This document shows, in pieces, positions 7,753 through 17,000 of a stretch of DNA of 34,788 nucleotides. Origin of the DNA: Acidobacteriota bacterium (GTDB lineage Bacteria; Acidobacteriota; Polarisedimenticolia; J045); NCBI GenBank assembly GCA_003696075.1, contig RFHH01000080.1, positions 1 to 34,788 on the forward strand, read 5' to 3'. The notes beneath the pieces were generated by a model. The model was given only the letters and a program-made list of their open reading frames with translations, did not search any database and was not told where the DNA came from. Positions within the stretch are counted from its first letter, which is position 1. The number at the start of each line of letters is the position of its first letter. A program made the translations under genes and the position numbers.

Positions 7753-8991
7753 GTGCGCGCCTTCGACCAGGCCCTGCCGATCGTCGCCCTGCTCGCCGCC
7801 GCTCCGGCGGCCGCCGCCGGGCACCTCCAGCACTACGGGTTCGCGGTCGTGGATTGCGGCTGGGACGATCCGCACGACGCGGAGCCGCGCACCCGCTACA
7901 CGGATGAGGTGGACTGCTTCACCGACACCGCGCAGCTGTGCGTCTACGATTCGTCCGAACGGGTCGCGGGGCGCATCCGGCTGATGAACCTCGCCGGGAT
8001 CCTTCCGATCCTTCACGTGCAGGGGGTGCTCTTCGAGACGACCGAGACCGGGGTCCGCCTGCGCCCGGACTACGTGGAGCGATGGAACCGGTTCCGGGAT
8101 CTCAACGCCAGCGCCTTGTCGGCCGACCGTGTGGGGGCCTTCTACCTCGTCGACGAGCCGGTCCTCAACGGCCTGCCGCCCGGCGAGTTGGCCGCCGCAT
8201 CGGATCTGGTCGATGCGGACTACCCGGAGATTCCCGGAATGGTGATCGAAGCCGCCGATACGGTCGGGGACCTCGTCGTCCCCCCGAGCATGGACTGGGT
8301 GGGCTTCGACGAGTACGGGATCTACGATCCGGGCACCGACCCCCGCTACCAGGAACACCTGGCGACGCTGAAGGCGCGGCGATCGACTCCGGAGCAGCGG
8401 ATCGTGATGATCATGGACGCCCAGTGGCGCCCGGAGTACCTGCTCCTGGGCTGGCTGCCGGAGACGATGGCCGAGGTCGCGGCGAACTACCACGCCGCCG
8501 CGGAAGCGGACCCCGACGTCGTCGCGCTGATCGGCTACCTGTGGCCCGGAGGGCTCGATCTGCCGGAGCACTTGGGGGCTCGCGACCTGCCGGAAAACGT
8601 GCTCGACGAATACCACCGGATCGGCCGCTCGATCCTCGGCCCGCGGCCGGACTGCCCCGTCTCCCACGTGCTCCTCTTCGACCCGATCTCCACCTACCTG
8701 GTTTGGGACCCGGTACCGGACGAGGCGGGTGCGGTCTACGACGTGACGCGTGGCCTCGTCTCCTCGCTCGGCGCCGGCCCTCTCGGGACCGATCTCGGAC
8801 CGCTCGTGTGCATCGAGGACGACTCCCCCGATCGGAGCAGCGAGACCAACCGGGACGCCGCTCGGCCCCCTCCCGAAGATGCCTTCTTCTACCTGGTGCG
8901 CTCCGAAAAGGGTGGAACGGCAGGCTCGTGGGGCACCGACACCTCCGGAGGAGAGCGCGGCGGAGAGGGAGGCTGCCCACCGGTGCCCTGA
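7753..8991 (+). CDS. Exported glycosidase-like TIM-barrel protein with Gly-rich C-terminal motif
   Basis: 412 residues. The GTG start is preceded by GAGG; a signal peptide of alternating Ala/Leu ends around AAAAG. The central part reads like a (beta/alpha)8 barrel: GILPILHVQG, then VGAFYLVDEPVLNG (an acidic pair at a strand end), DWVGFDEYGIYDPG, IVMIMDAQW and ALIGYLWPGG follow each other as successive strand ends with acidic or aromatic residues, as in glycoside hydrolases. I cannot assign a family. The C-terminal 100 or so residues look like a small beta domain (HVLLFDPISTYLVWDPVPD) ending in FFYLVRSEKGG and GSWGTDTSGGER, a Tyr/Gly/Ser-rich motif I associate with surface or secreted proteins of Acidobacteriota-like genomes. 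The protein is probably secreted or periplasmic. Confidence 0.68.
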   Translation: MRAFDQALPIVALLAAAPAAAAGHLQHYGFAVVDCGWDDPHDAEPRTRYTDEVDCFTDTAQLCVYDSSERVAGRIRLMNLAGILPILHVQGVLFETTETGVRLRPDYVERWNRFRDLNASALSADRVGAFYLVDEPVLNGLPPGELAAASDLVDADYPEIPGMVIEAADTVGDLVVPPSMDWVGFDEYGIYDPGTDPRYQEHLATLKARRSTPEQRIVMIMDAQWRPEYLLLGWLPETMAEVAANYHAAAEADPDVVALIGYLWPGGLDLPEHLGARDLPENVLDEYHRIGRSILGPRPDCPVSHVLLFDPISTYLVWDPVPDEAGAVYDVTRGLVSSLGAGPLGTDLGPLVCIEDDSPDRSSETNRDAARPPPEDAFFYLVRSEKGGTAGSWGTDTSGGERGGEGGCPPVP

Positions 8992-9341
8992 GCGCGCCGG
9001 CCCACCCGGGAGTGTGCCGCGGGACCGCCGCAGCGGAGGCGGCCCCCTCCGGCGATCCGGTCCGGAAACCCGGCGAGAAGCGGGCCGCCCGCCGGTCGGC
9101 CGGTCGGCCGCGGGGCGCAGAGGGACACCGCCGGAGGAGCGCTTCTCCCGGCTCGCGGGCACCGGCGCGAACGCTCCCCTGCCCCGATCGCCGGCGGGCG
9201 AGCGAACCGAGCTCCGCCGCAACTCCGGCCGGCGGCGCCGGCCGGGGTTCCAGCGGGCGGCACGGAGCCGGCCCGCGCCGGCTGGACCGGAATCGGGACG
9301 GGAGATAACGTGTCCCGCTCCCCCGGAGAGCCCCGCCCGAG
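8992..9341. other. Intergenic region upstream of the E1 gene
   Basis: 350 bp with no convincing gene on either strand. There is a short GGTCGGCC-type direct repeat around 9097-9112, and close to the downstream gene a GATAAC hexamer (9304-9309) that may be a -10 element. Otherwise I see nothing structured. Confidence 0.55.
9304..9309 (+). promoter_or_regulatory. Possible -10 hexamer GATAAC before the E1 gene
   Basis: GATAAC, about 32 bases before the ATG at 9342, is the only AT-containing hexamer close to this start. It matches TATAAT at four of six positions. No -35 box is visible. Confidence 0.22.
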
Positions 9342-11573
9342 ATGTCCGAAGACCGGATCAGGATCGTCGAGGGGAACCTCGACCGCTGGCTGGAGGAGGC
9401 GCGCCCGGCGCCGCACCGTCTCCCTCCGGATGCGCCGCTCCGCCCCGGAAGCGGTCTGACGGCGAGACGTGCCGTCGCCCTGTTCGAGGACCAGGCGGCG
9501 AGCCGCGCGATCGACGTCGCCGCCCGCCGCCTCAAGAGGCGAGGACTCTCGTACTACACCATCTCGAGCGCGGGCCACGAGCAGAACGCGGTCCTCGGTG
9601 CCCTCCTCCGGATCACCGATCCCTGCCTGCTGCACTACCGCTCCGGCGCGCTGATGATGGCGCGGGCGCGGAAACGGCCGGGTGCGACCCCCGTCTTCGA
9701 CACGTTGCTCGGCCTGTGCGCCTCCCGCGAGGATCCGGCGAGCGGCGGCAGGCACAAGGTCTGGGGATCGCGGGAGCTGTGGGTCCCGCCGCAGACGAGC
9801 ACGATCGGTTCCCACCTCCCCAAGGCCGTCGGTCTCGCCTTCTCCCTGGCGCGGGCCCGGAAGCTGCGTGTCGATCCTCCTCTTCCCCGCGACACGATCG
9901 TCTGCTGCAGCTTCGGCGATGCCTCGGTCAACCATGCCACCGCCCTCGCGGGCGTCAACGCCGCCCGCTATGCGTACCGCCGGGGACACCCGGTGCCGAT
10001 CCTCTTCGTCTGCGAGGACAACCGCCGGGGAATCTCCGTGGACACCCCTCGGGGATGGGTGGCGGACCTGTTCGGGCCGATGCGGCATCTGACCTATTTC
10101 TGCGCTTCAGGGGAAATCGACGAGATCTGGGACACCGCATCGCTGGCCATCCGGACGTGCCGGTCGACGCGGGGACCGGTGCTGCTGCACCTGCCGTGCG
10201 TACGGTTGTGGGGCCACGCGGGCAGCGACGTCGAGTCGGCGTATCTCTCCCGCGACGAGATCGAGGCGACCGAGCGGCAGGATCCGCTCCTGCGCAACGC
10301 GAAGCGCCTCGTGGAGACCGGCGCCGCCCGGCCGGAGGAACTCCGGCGGATCCTCGCCGACACCCGGGAGCGCGTGGCCGCGGCTGCGGAGGAAGCCGCC
10401 CGGCGGCCGAAGCTGGAAACGAGGGAGGAGGTGGTCGGCCCGCTGGCGCCGTATGACGAAGGAAGGGCACGCCTCGAGGCCTCCCGTCCGGTGGACCGGG
10501 CGCTCCGGCACCGTTCCTTCGGCGGCCGGCTGCCCGAGGAGGAGGCGCTCCAGACGCGCCGGACGATGGCGGCGCACATCAACGCGGCCCTCGCGGACGA
10601 GATGCTCCGCCGGCCGGAGCTCATCCTGTTCGGGGAGGACGTCGGCCGAAAGGGCGGCGTCTACCACGTCACCGCCGGCCTGCAGGAGCGCTTCGGCCCC
10701 GCGCGCGTGTTCGACACCCTGCTCGACGAGACGACGATCCTCGGCCTGGCGCAGGGGGCGGCCCAGATCGGTCTGCTCCCGGTCCCCGAGATCCAGTACC
10801 TCGCCTATCTCCACAACGCGATCGATCAGCTGCGGGGCGAGGCCTGCTCGCTGTCGTTCTTCTCGAACGGCCGCTTCACGAACCCGATGGTGGTGCGCAT
10901 CGCCGCGTTCGCCTACCAGCGGGGCTTCGGCGGGCACTTTCACAACGACAACGCCATCGGCGCCCTGCGCGAGATTCCCGGTCTGCTCGTGGCGACCCCG
11001 TCGCGCGGGGACGACGCAGCGCGGATCCTGCGCGGCCTGATCGCGGTGGCGAAGGCCTGTGGCCGCGTGGCCTGCTTTCTCGAGCCGATCGCCCTGTACC
11101 ACGAGAAGGACCTCTACGAACCGGGCGACCGCGGGCTGCTGACCGACTATCCGCCGCCGGACGAGTTTCTGCTGCCGGGCGAGATCGGCATCTACGGGGC
11201 CGGAAACCGCGATCTCCTGCTCGTCAGCTACGCCAACGGCGTGCGCCTGTCGCGACGGGCGGCGCACCGGCTGGAGCGCGAGGAGGGGGTCCGTTGCCGC
11301 GTGCTCGACCTGCGCTGGCTGAACCCGCTCCCTTGCGATGCCGTCCGGCGGCACGCGGCGGAGTGCGCCGGCGTCCTGGTGGTCGACGAGTGCCGGGCGA
11401 CCGGAGGCGGCGTGGCGGACGCTCTGCTCGCGGACCTGGCGGAGTCGGGCTACCGCCGTGCGGTCGCGAGCGTGCGTGCGGCCGATAGCTACATCCCGTT
11501 GGGGCCGGCGGCCGACACGGTGCTGGTACAGGAGCGGCAGATCGTGGAGGCCGCGCTGGAGATCCTCCGGTGA
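9342..11573 (+). CDS. 2-oxoacid dehydrogenase E1, fused alpha and beta subunits
   Basis: 743-residue thiamine diphosphate enzyme that decarboxylates a 2-oxoacid and would pass the acyl group to a lipoyl E2. The alpha-type half (about 35-375) has TISSAGHEQNAVLGALL, GSRELWVPPQTSTIGSHLPK and the TPP motif from GDAS (192-195) to Asn227 in CEDN. The beta-type half starts around Met409 with MAAHINAALADEMLRRPEL, followed by LFGEDVGRKGGVY, TLLDETTILGLAQGAAQIG and FGGHFHNDNAIGALREIPGL. Alpha-beta fusions are known among branched-chain E1 enzymes; the pattern fits a branched-chain rather than pyruvate enzyme, though substrate is inferred. No E2 or E3 gene is in the window. The stop overlaps the GTG of the acyltransferase gene (GTGA), so the two proteins are made together. 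Confidence 0.9.
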   Translation: MSEDRIRIVEGNLDRWLEEARPAPHRLPPDAPLRPGSGLTARRAVALFEDQAASRAIDVAARRLKRRGLSYYTISSAGHEQNAVLGALLRITDPCLLHYRSGALMMARARKRPGATPVFDTLLGLCASREDPASGGRHKVWGSRELWVPPQTSTIGSHLPKAVGLAFSLARARKLRVDPPLPRDTIVCCSFGDASVNHATALAGVNAARYAYRRGHPVPILFVCEDNRRGISVDTPRGWVADLFGPMRHLTYFCASGEIDEIWDTASLAIRTCRSTRGPVLLHLPCVRLWGHAGSDVESAYLSRDEIEATERQDPLLRNAKRLVETGAARPEELRRILADTRERVAAAAEEAARRPKLETREEVVGPLAPYDEGRARLEASRPVDRALRHRSFGGRLPEEEALQTRRTMAAHINAALADEMLRRPELILFGEDVGRKGGVYHVTAGLQERFGPARVFDTLLDETTILGLAQGAAQIGLLPVPEIQYLAYLHNAIDQLRGEACSLSFFSNGRFTNPMVVRIAAFAYQRGFGGHFHNDNAIGALREIPGLLVATPSRGDDAARILRGLIAVAKACGRVACFLEPIALYHEKDLYEPGDRGLLTDYPPPDEFLLPGEIGIYGAGNRDLLLVSYANGVRLSRRAAHRLEREEGVRCRVLDLRWLNPLPCDAVRRHAAECAGVLVVDECRATGGGVADALLADLAESGYRRAVASVRAADSYIPLGPAADTVLVQERQIVEAALEILR

Positions 11574-12607
11574 GGCGGGCGGCGCTCGTCCTACCCGGAC
11601 GGGGCTCCTACACGGAAGCCTCGCTCGGGTCCCTCCCGGGAGAGCACCCCCTCGTCGCCCGCGCCGAGAAACTGCGGGCCGAGCGGGGATTGCCGCCGCT
11701 GCTCGAACTCGACCGGGCGGAGCGTTTCCGGCCGTCCGTGCATCTGGCCCCCCGCAACGCCTCCGCGCTGATCTACGTGGCGTCCATGCTCGACGTCGAG
11801 CGGGCCTTCGCCTCCCACCGGGTGGTCTGCGTCGGCGGCAACTCGCTCGGCTGGTACACCGCCCTCGCCGCCGCAGGTTCGCTGAGCTTCGAGGAGGGTT
11901 TCCGGCTGGTGCAGGAGATGGCGCTCATCCAGGAGGAGTTCGGCGTGGGCGGGCAGATCGTCTACCCCGTCGTGGGGGAGGACTGGCGTCCCGATCCGGT
12001 GGCGCAGGGGAGGGTCCGGCGGGCGCTCGAGGCCGCGGGGGGCGAGGCCTTCCTCTCCATCAGATTGGGCGGATACGCGGTGCTCGGAGGCACCCGGCGC
12101 GGGCTCGAGCGGGCCGCGGCGGAGCTGCCGCCGGCGGAGCGGCGCGGGCGGCGCTACCCGTTCGCGCTGGCGCGTCACCATGCCTATCACACCCCCCTGC
12201 TGGCGCGAGTGGCGGAGGCGGCCCGGGAGCGGCTCTCCGGCCTCGCCTTCCGGCCTCCGGACGTGACCCTGGTCGACGGGCGCGGCTGCCGGCACACGCC
12301 CTGGTCTGGCGACCCCGCCGGGCTCAGGGAGTACACGCTCGGGGCGCAGATCGTCGAAACGTACGACCTGACGTGCAGCGTCCGCGTCATGCTCCGGGAG
12401 TACGCGCCCGACGCGGTCGTCTTGCCGGGTCCCGGGAACACGCTCGGCGGCGTGGTCGGGCAGATCATGATCGAAGAGGGCTACCGCGGTCTTTCATCGA
12501 AATCCGACTTCGACGCCGCCCAGCGAGGCACCGCGCCGCCCGTGGTCTCGATGGGACGTGCCGAGCCGCCCGAAAGGCAGGGAGGCGATCCGGCACGCGC
12601 GGGCTGA
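11570..12607 (+). CDS. FabD-like acyltransferase with altered substrate site
   Basis: 345 residues, resembling malonyl-CoA:ACP transacylase (FabD). The nucleophile elbow is GGNSLGW with Ser92 in place of the usual GHSLGE, and the His of the dyad is in HHAYHTPL (His207). Q in GAQIVETYDLT probably matches the distal family Gln. Two family residues are changed: the oxyanion-loop GQGSQ reads GRGSY (residues 10-14), and the Arg that holds the malonyl carboxylate in E. coli FabD (Arg117) aligns with Met117 in LVQEMALIQEE. Loss of that Arg argues against malonyl-CoA and for a neutral acyl substrate. The GTG overlaps the stop of the fused E1 gene (GTGA), so transfer of an E1-derived acyl group is a reasonable idea. 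The C-terminal 30 or so residues are low-complexity. Confidence 0.82.
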   Translation: MRRAALVLPGRGSYTEASLGSLPGEHPLVARAEKLRAERGLPPLLELDRAERFRPSVHLAPRNASALIYVASMLDVERAFASHRVVCVGGNSLGWYTALAAAGSLSFEEGFRLVQEMALIQEEFGVGGQIVYPVVGEDWRPDPVAQGRVRRALEAAGGEAFLSIRLGGYAVLGGTRRGLERAAAELPPAERRGRRYPFALARHHAYHTPLLARVAEAARERLSGLAFRPPDVTLVDGRGCRHTPWSGDPAGLREYTLGAQIVETYDLTCSVRVMLREYAPDAVVLPGPGNTLGGVVGQIMIEEGYRGLSSKSDFDAAQRGTAPPVVSMGRAEPPERQGGDPARAG

Positions 12608-12642
12608 GCGACACCCGTGCCCTCCGCCCCGCCGCGCGCCGC

Positions 12643-13950
12643 TCAGCGGGCGAGGTCCGAGCCGAGCCGCAGCGAGGTCAGCAGCTCGACGAAGGCGCGC
12701 CACCGCTCGCCCGGATCCGAACCTCCCCGCAACCTCCGCTCGACCCAGCCGCGCACGAGATCCTTGCCGAGGTTGTAGTTGATGACGTAGCTGCGGTATT
12801 TGTCGATGAAGTCGAGCCTCTTCTCCGCACGCTCGCGCGGCATCAGCGCGTACCGAACGAGGTAGTCCACCGCTTCCTCGCGCCCGATCTTTCCGTCGAG
12901 ATAGTCGCGCGCCGCCTCGTTGCCGGCGTACGACAGGGCCTCGGCCAGCCGGCGCACGGCGGCGAATCGCTCGGCCTCGGCGGGATCGAGACCGGCCAGC
13001 GGAAAGAGGACGTCCCGCTCGAACTCGGTTCGCTCCTCGCCCGGAAAAGCGACTTCGATCCCGTAGTTGGCGCTGCCCTCGGCGACGAGAGACATCGGGC
13101 TGAACAGGGGGTAGATCTGGAACTCCACCCACCCGCGCTGTCTCACGAAACGCTGCTCGAGGAGGACGTTGTAGACGTGGTGCCCGGGATAGCCCTCGTG
13201 GCACGCGAGGTCGACCGCCCGGTCGATCGTGACCGGAAGGTCGGTGTTCACCTGGATGAGGCTGCGGAAGTTTCCCTGATACCAGTTGTAGGCGCTCCAG
13301 GGCTGGCCCTGGACGTATTCCACGTCGAAGCTCTCCCCCTCCGGGAGCGTCACGTGGGCGAGCGTTCGCCGCCGGCACTCCCGTACGGCGGCATCGAACA
13401 CGGCGCGGAGGCGGTCCTTCGGGATCTCGAAGCGCCGCAGGTAGGCGGCGTAACGCTCCGGCACCGGCCCCTCTCCCGGAAGTTCCGCATCCAGCCTCGC
13501 CACCAACGACTGGTAGAAATCGGCGCGATGATGGGGAGCCGTCGCGTCGTACAGGACCTGCGACTCCTCGTCGAACCGAAGCTCCGCCCCGGCGAGCATC
13601 TCCGCCCGCGCGGCGAGGGAGGCGAGCTGTTTGCTCAAGAAACGCCCTCTGGCCGCGAGCAGTCCCCGGCTGCGGGCGGCGGATCCGCTCGCCGTGGCGG
13701 CCAGCTCGCGCGCCCGCTCCGCGATCCGCGCCGGATCGGAAGGGTTCCGCCGGGCCTGCTCCCGCCACTCCTCGGGACCGTAGTAAGCATCGACGTAGTC
13801 CGGATCGTGTTCGCCCAGCTCGAGGGCGAGCTGGACGTACTCGCGCGCGACCTCGTCGAGCACGGCCTCCTCCCCGCCCTCGCCGCCCCGGCACGCCGCC
13901 GCGCCGGCGAGGCCGGCGCCGACGAGTGCCCATGCGATCGCTCGCCGCAT
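12643..13950 (-). CDS. DUF885-family lipoprotein, probable metallopeptidase
   Basis: 435 residues. The ATG at 13950 has a strong GGAGGAGAGG ribosome site. The N-terminus MRRAIAWALVGAG runs into AGAAAC, with Cys20 the likely lipidated residue, so the protein is probably membrane-anchored in the periplasm. DUF885 proteins are predicted zinc-type hydrolases: here CHEGYPGHHVYN places His251, Glu252 and His257/258 in an HE...GHH arrangement, and further on VAEGSANYGIEVAFP supplies the downstream Glu expected of a metal ligand. The substrate is unknown for most of the family; peptides or N-acyl amino acids are plausible. The gene is divergent from the 5-oxoprolinase-type gene with only 97 bp between them, which hints at linked peptide or amino-acid salvage. 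Confidence 0.85.
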   Translation of the reverse strand: MRRAIAWALVGAGLAGAAACRGGEGGEEAVLDEVAREYVQLALELGEHDPDYVDAYYGPEEWREQARRNPSDPARIAERARELAATASGSAARSRGLLAARGRFLSKQLASLAARAEMLAGAELRFDEESQVLYDATAPHHRADFYQSLVARLDAELPGEGPVPERYAAYLRRFEIPKDRLRAVFDAAVRECRRRTLAHVTLPEGESFDVEYVQGQPWSAYNWYQGNFRSLIQVNTDLPVTIDRAVDLACHEGYPGHHVYNVLLEQRFVRQRGWVEFQIYPLFSPMSLVAEGSANYGIEVAFPGEERTEFERDVLFPLAGLDPAEAERFAAVRRLAEALSYAGNEAARDYLDGKIGREEAVDYLVRYALMPRERAEKRLDFIDKYRSYVINYNLGKDLVRGWVERRLRGGSDPGERWRAFVELLTSLRLGSDLAR

Positions 13951-14011
13951 GACCTCTCCTCCCGGGCGATTCTCGCAAACCGCCGCCTGGGCGTCATCTC
14001 CCTTCGCGGCG

Positions 14012-14040
14012 TTGACCGCCGCGCGCCGATCCCGGATCAT
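14012..14040 (+). promoter_or_regulatory. Candidate promoter TTGACC-17-GATCAT for the 5-oxoprolinase-type gene
   Basis: TTGACC at 14012-14017 and GATCAT at 14035-14040 are separated by 17 bases. The expected transcription start falls at about 14046-14048, on the ATG at 14048 itself. No ribosome binding site is visible before that ATG, so the mRNA may be leaderless. The -10 match is only moderate. Confidence 0.35.
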
Positions 14041-14047
14041 CCGCGCC

Positions 14048-17000
14048 ATGTCCCGGAAGCGGCACGGAACGGGCGAGCCGGAGCGCCCCTGGCGCTTCGC
14101 CATCGATGTGGGCGGAACCTTCACCGACGTGCTCGCCGAGGACCCTTCGGGCGCCTTCCACCGGGTGAAGGTCCTCAGCAGCGGCGCCCTTCGCGGGACG
14201 GTCGAGCAGTGGGAAGCTCCCGACCGGCTGCGCGTCCGGCCCGGCTGGCGCGGGGGCTCCCGGGCGGTCCGCGGCGCGCGTCTCGCCGCGCTCGGCCGGA
14301 AGGAGCTCGGCCCGGCGGTGGAGAGCTACGACCCGGCGAGCGGCCGCCTCCGGCTCGCCGGAGCCGCCGTGCCGGAGCTGATTCACCTCCTCCCGCCGGG
14401 CGGTTCGTTCGAGCTCCGGTTCGAGGATCCCGCGCCGCTGGTCGGGATCCGCCTGGTCACCGACACCCCGGCGGGGGATCCCCTCCCTCCGGTTTCGCTG
14501 CGCCTCGGCACGACGCTGGCGACCAACGCCCTGCTGACGCGGTCGGGCGCCGAGGTCGTCCTGTTCGTCACCGCGGGCCACGGCGATCTCCTGCGGATCG
14601 GAACGCAGGAGCGGCCCGACCTGTTCGCACTCTCCATCGAGCGGCCGCCGCCCCTGTACGCGGCGGTGGTGGAGGTCGACGAACGCACCGGTGCCGACGG
14701 GACGGTGGTCCGTCCGCTCGACATCGGCCGGCTCCGGCGGGACGCCCGCGCCCAGCTCGCCGCCGGGAGGCGCTCCGCGGCGGTCGCCCTGCTCCACGCC
14801 GATCGCTACCCCGATCACGAGACGGCCGTCGCCCGCGTGCTGAGAGAAGAGGGTTTCGAGCACGTCTCCTGCTCGCACGAAATGGCGCGGTCGATCAAGA
14901 TCCTGCCCCGCGCCGAGACGGCGGTGGTCGACGCGCGGCTCGCGCCGGTCGTCTCCCGCAACCTGGCCCAGCTCGCCCAGCCGGTGGGCGGCCGGCTGCT
15001 GGTCATGACTTCAGCGGGCGGACTGGTGGGCCACGGCGAGGTCCGGGCCAAGGACATCCTGCTGAGCGGCCCCGCGGGTGGCGTGGCGGGCGCCCGCGTC
15101 GTGGGGGAGAGAGCCGGCGCGTCGAAAGTGATCGGATTCGACATGGGCGGGACGAGCACCGACGTCTGCCGGATCGACGGGGACTTCGAGTACGTGTTCG
15201 AGCACAGGGTCGGGGACGCGCACCTCGTCGCCCCCGCCCTCGCGATCGAAACGGTGGCCGCGGGAGGCGGTTCGGTCTGCGCCTTCGACGCGTCGGGGCT
15301 GCGCGTGGGGCCGGAGTCGGCCGGGGCCCACCCCGGACCGGCTTGCTACGGCGCGGGCGGGCCGCTCGCGGTCACCGACGTGAATCTCCTCCTGGGGCGG
15401 CTCGATCCGGCGCGACTCGAGATCCCGATCGACCGCCAGGCCGCCGAGAGGGCCGCCGAGGCGCTCCGCCGACAGGTGGAAAGGGGAACCGGCGAGCCGG
15501 TGGCCCTCGACGAGATGCTGGAGGGGCTGCTGGAACTGGCGCACGAGAAGATGGCCTCGGCGATCCGTGCCATCTCCCTCTCGCGCGGCTACGCCCCGGA
15601 AGCCTCGACCTTGGTGGCCTTCGGGGGGGCAGGAGGGCAACACGCGACGGCTGTCGCCGCCCGTCTCGGCATGACCCGCGTCCTGGTTCCCGCCGACGCC
15701 GGGCTTCTCTCCGCTCTCGGGATCGCCGCGGCGGCGATCGAGCGGTTCGCGGAACGCCAGGTGCTCGCGCCGCTCGCACGGGTGGGCTCGCGCGTTCCCG
15801 GGTGGCTGTCCGAACTGGAGCGCGAGGCCGCCGGACTGGTGGCGCGGGAAGGGATCGATCCGCGCGCGATCGGAAGGCGGCGCGCGCTGGCCAGCCTCCG
15901 CTTCGCCGGGCAGGAGGCGACGGTGGAGGTGGATGTCCCTGCGGATGGCGACCTGGCAGCCGCCTTCCGGTCCCGGTACCGCGATCTCTTCGGCCATCTC
16001 CCCGAGGCCCGCCCGATCGAGCTCGTGTCGCTGCGGGTCGTGGCGGGAACCCGCCCGGAACCGGTGCGCCCGGCGCCGATCCCGGAGCGCTCCGTGCGGC
16101 CGGAGCCGCGGCGGACCATCGACAGCCGCTTCGAGGGACGGTGGCTGCGGACGCCGGTGTTCGACCGCGAGTCGCTCGAGCCCGGGGCGGCGATCGACGG
16201 ACCCGCTCTCGTCTGCGACCGCTTCGCTACCACCGTCGTCGAGCCCGGCTGGAAAGGGCGTCTCGACGCCGCCGGAACGCTCGTCCTCGAGCGCGGCGCC
16301 CGACGAGGAGCACCCGCGGTCCGCCGGCGGCCGCGAGCCGTCCGGCTGGAACTGTTCACGCACCGGCTGGAAAGGATCGCGAGCGAGATGGGTCTCGCCT
16401 TGGAACGCAGCGCCGTCTCGACCAACGTGAAGGAGCGCCGCGACTTTTCGTGCGCCGTACTCGACCGGCACGGACGCCTCGTGGTCAACGCGCCCCACAT
16501 CCCCGTGCACCTGGGATCGCTCGGGCTGTGCGTCCGGCGGGTGATCCGCGAACGGCCGCTCGACCCGGGAGACGTCGTGGTGACGAACCACCCCCGCTAC
16601 GGCGGGTCGCACCTTCCCGACGTCACGGTGATCGCCCCGGTCGATGCGGGTGGCGTGCGGATCGGATATGTCGCGGCGCGGGCGCACCACGCGGAGCTGG
16701 GCGGCACCCGGCCCGGCTCCATGCCGCCCGATGCGACCCGCCTCGTGGAAGAGGGGGTGGTCATCCCTCCCTTCCGCCTCGTGCGGAACGAGCGTGCCGA
16801 CTGGGACGCCCTCCGGCGGCTCCTGACCGGCGCCCCCTACCCGACGCGCGCTCTGGCCGACAACCTCGCGGATGTCGCCGCCGCGGTGGCAGCGTGCCAC
16901 CGTGGCGCCACGAAGCTCGCCGAGCTGGCGCGCGAGGAGGGGATCGCCGCGGTCATGGAGCACATGGAGGGGCTCGAGCGGCGCGCGGAGCGCGCGGTGC

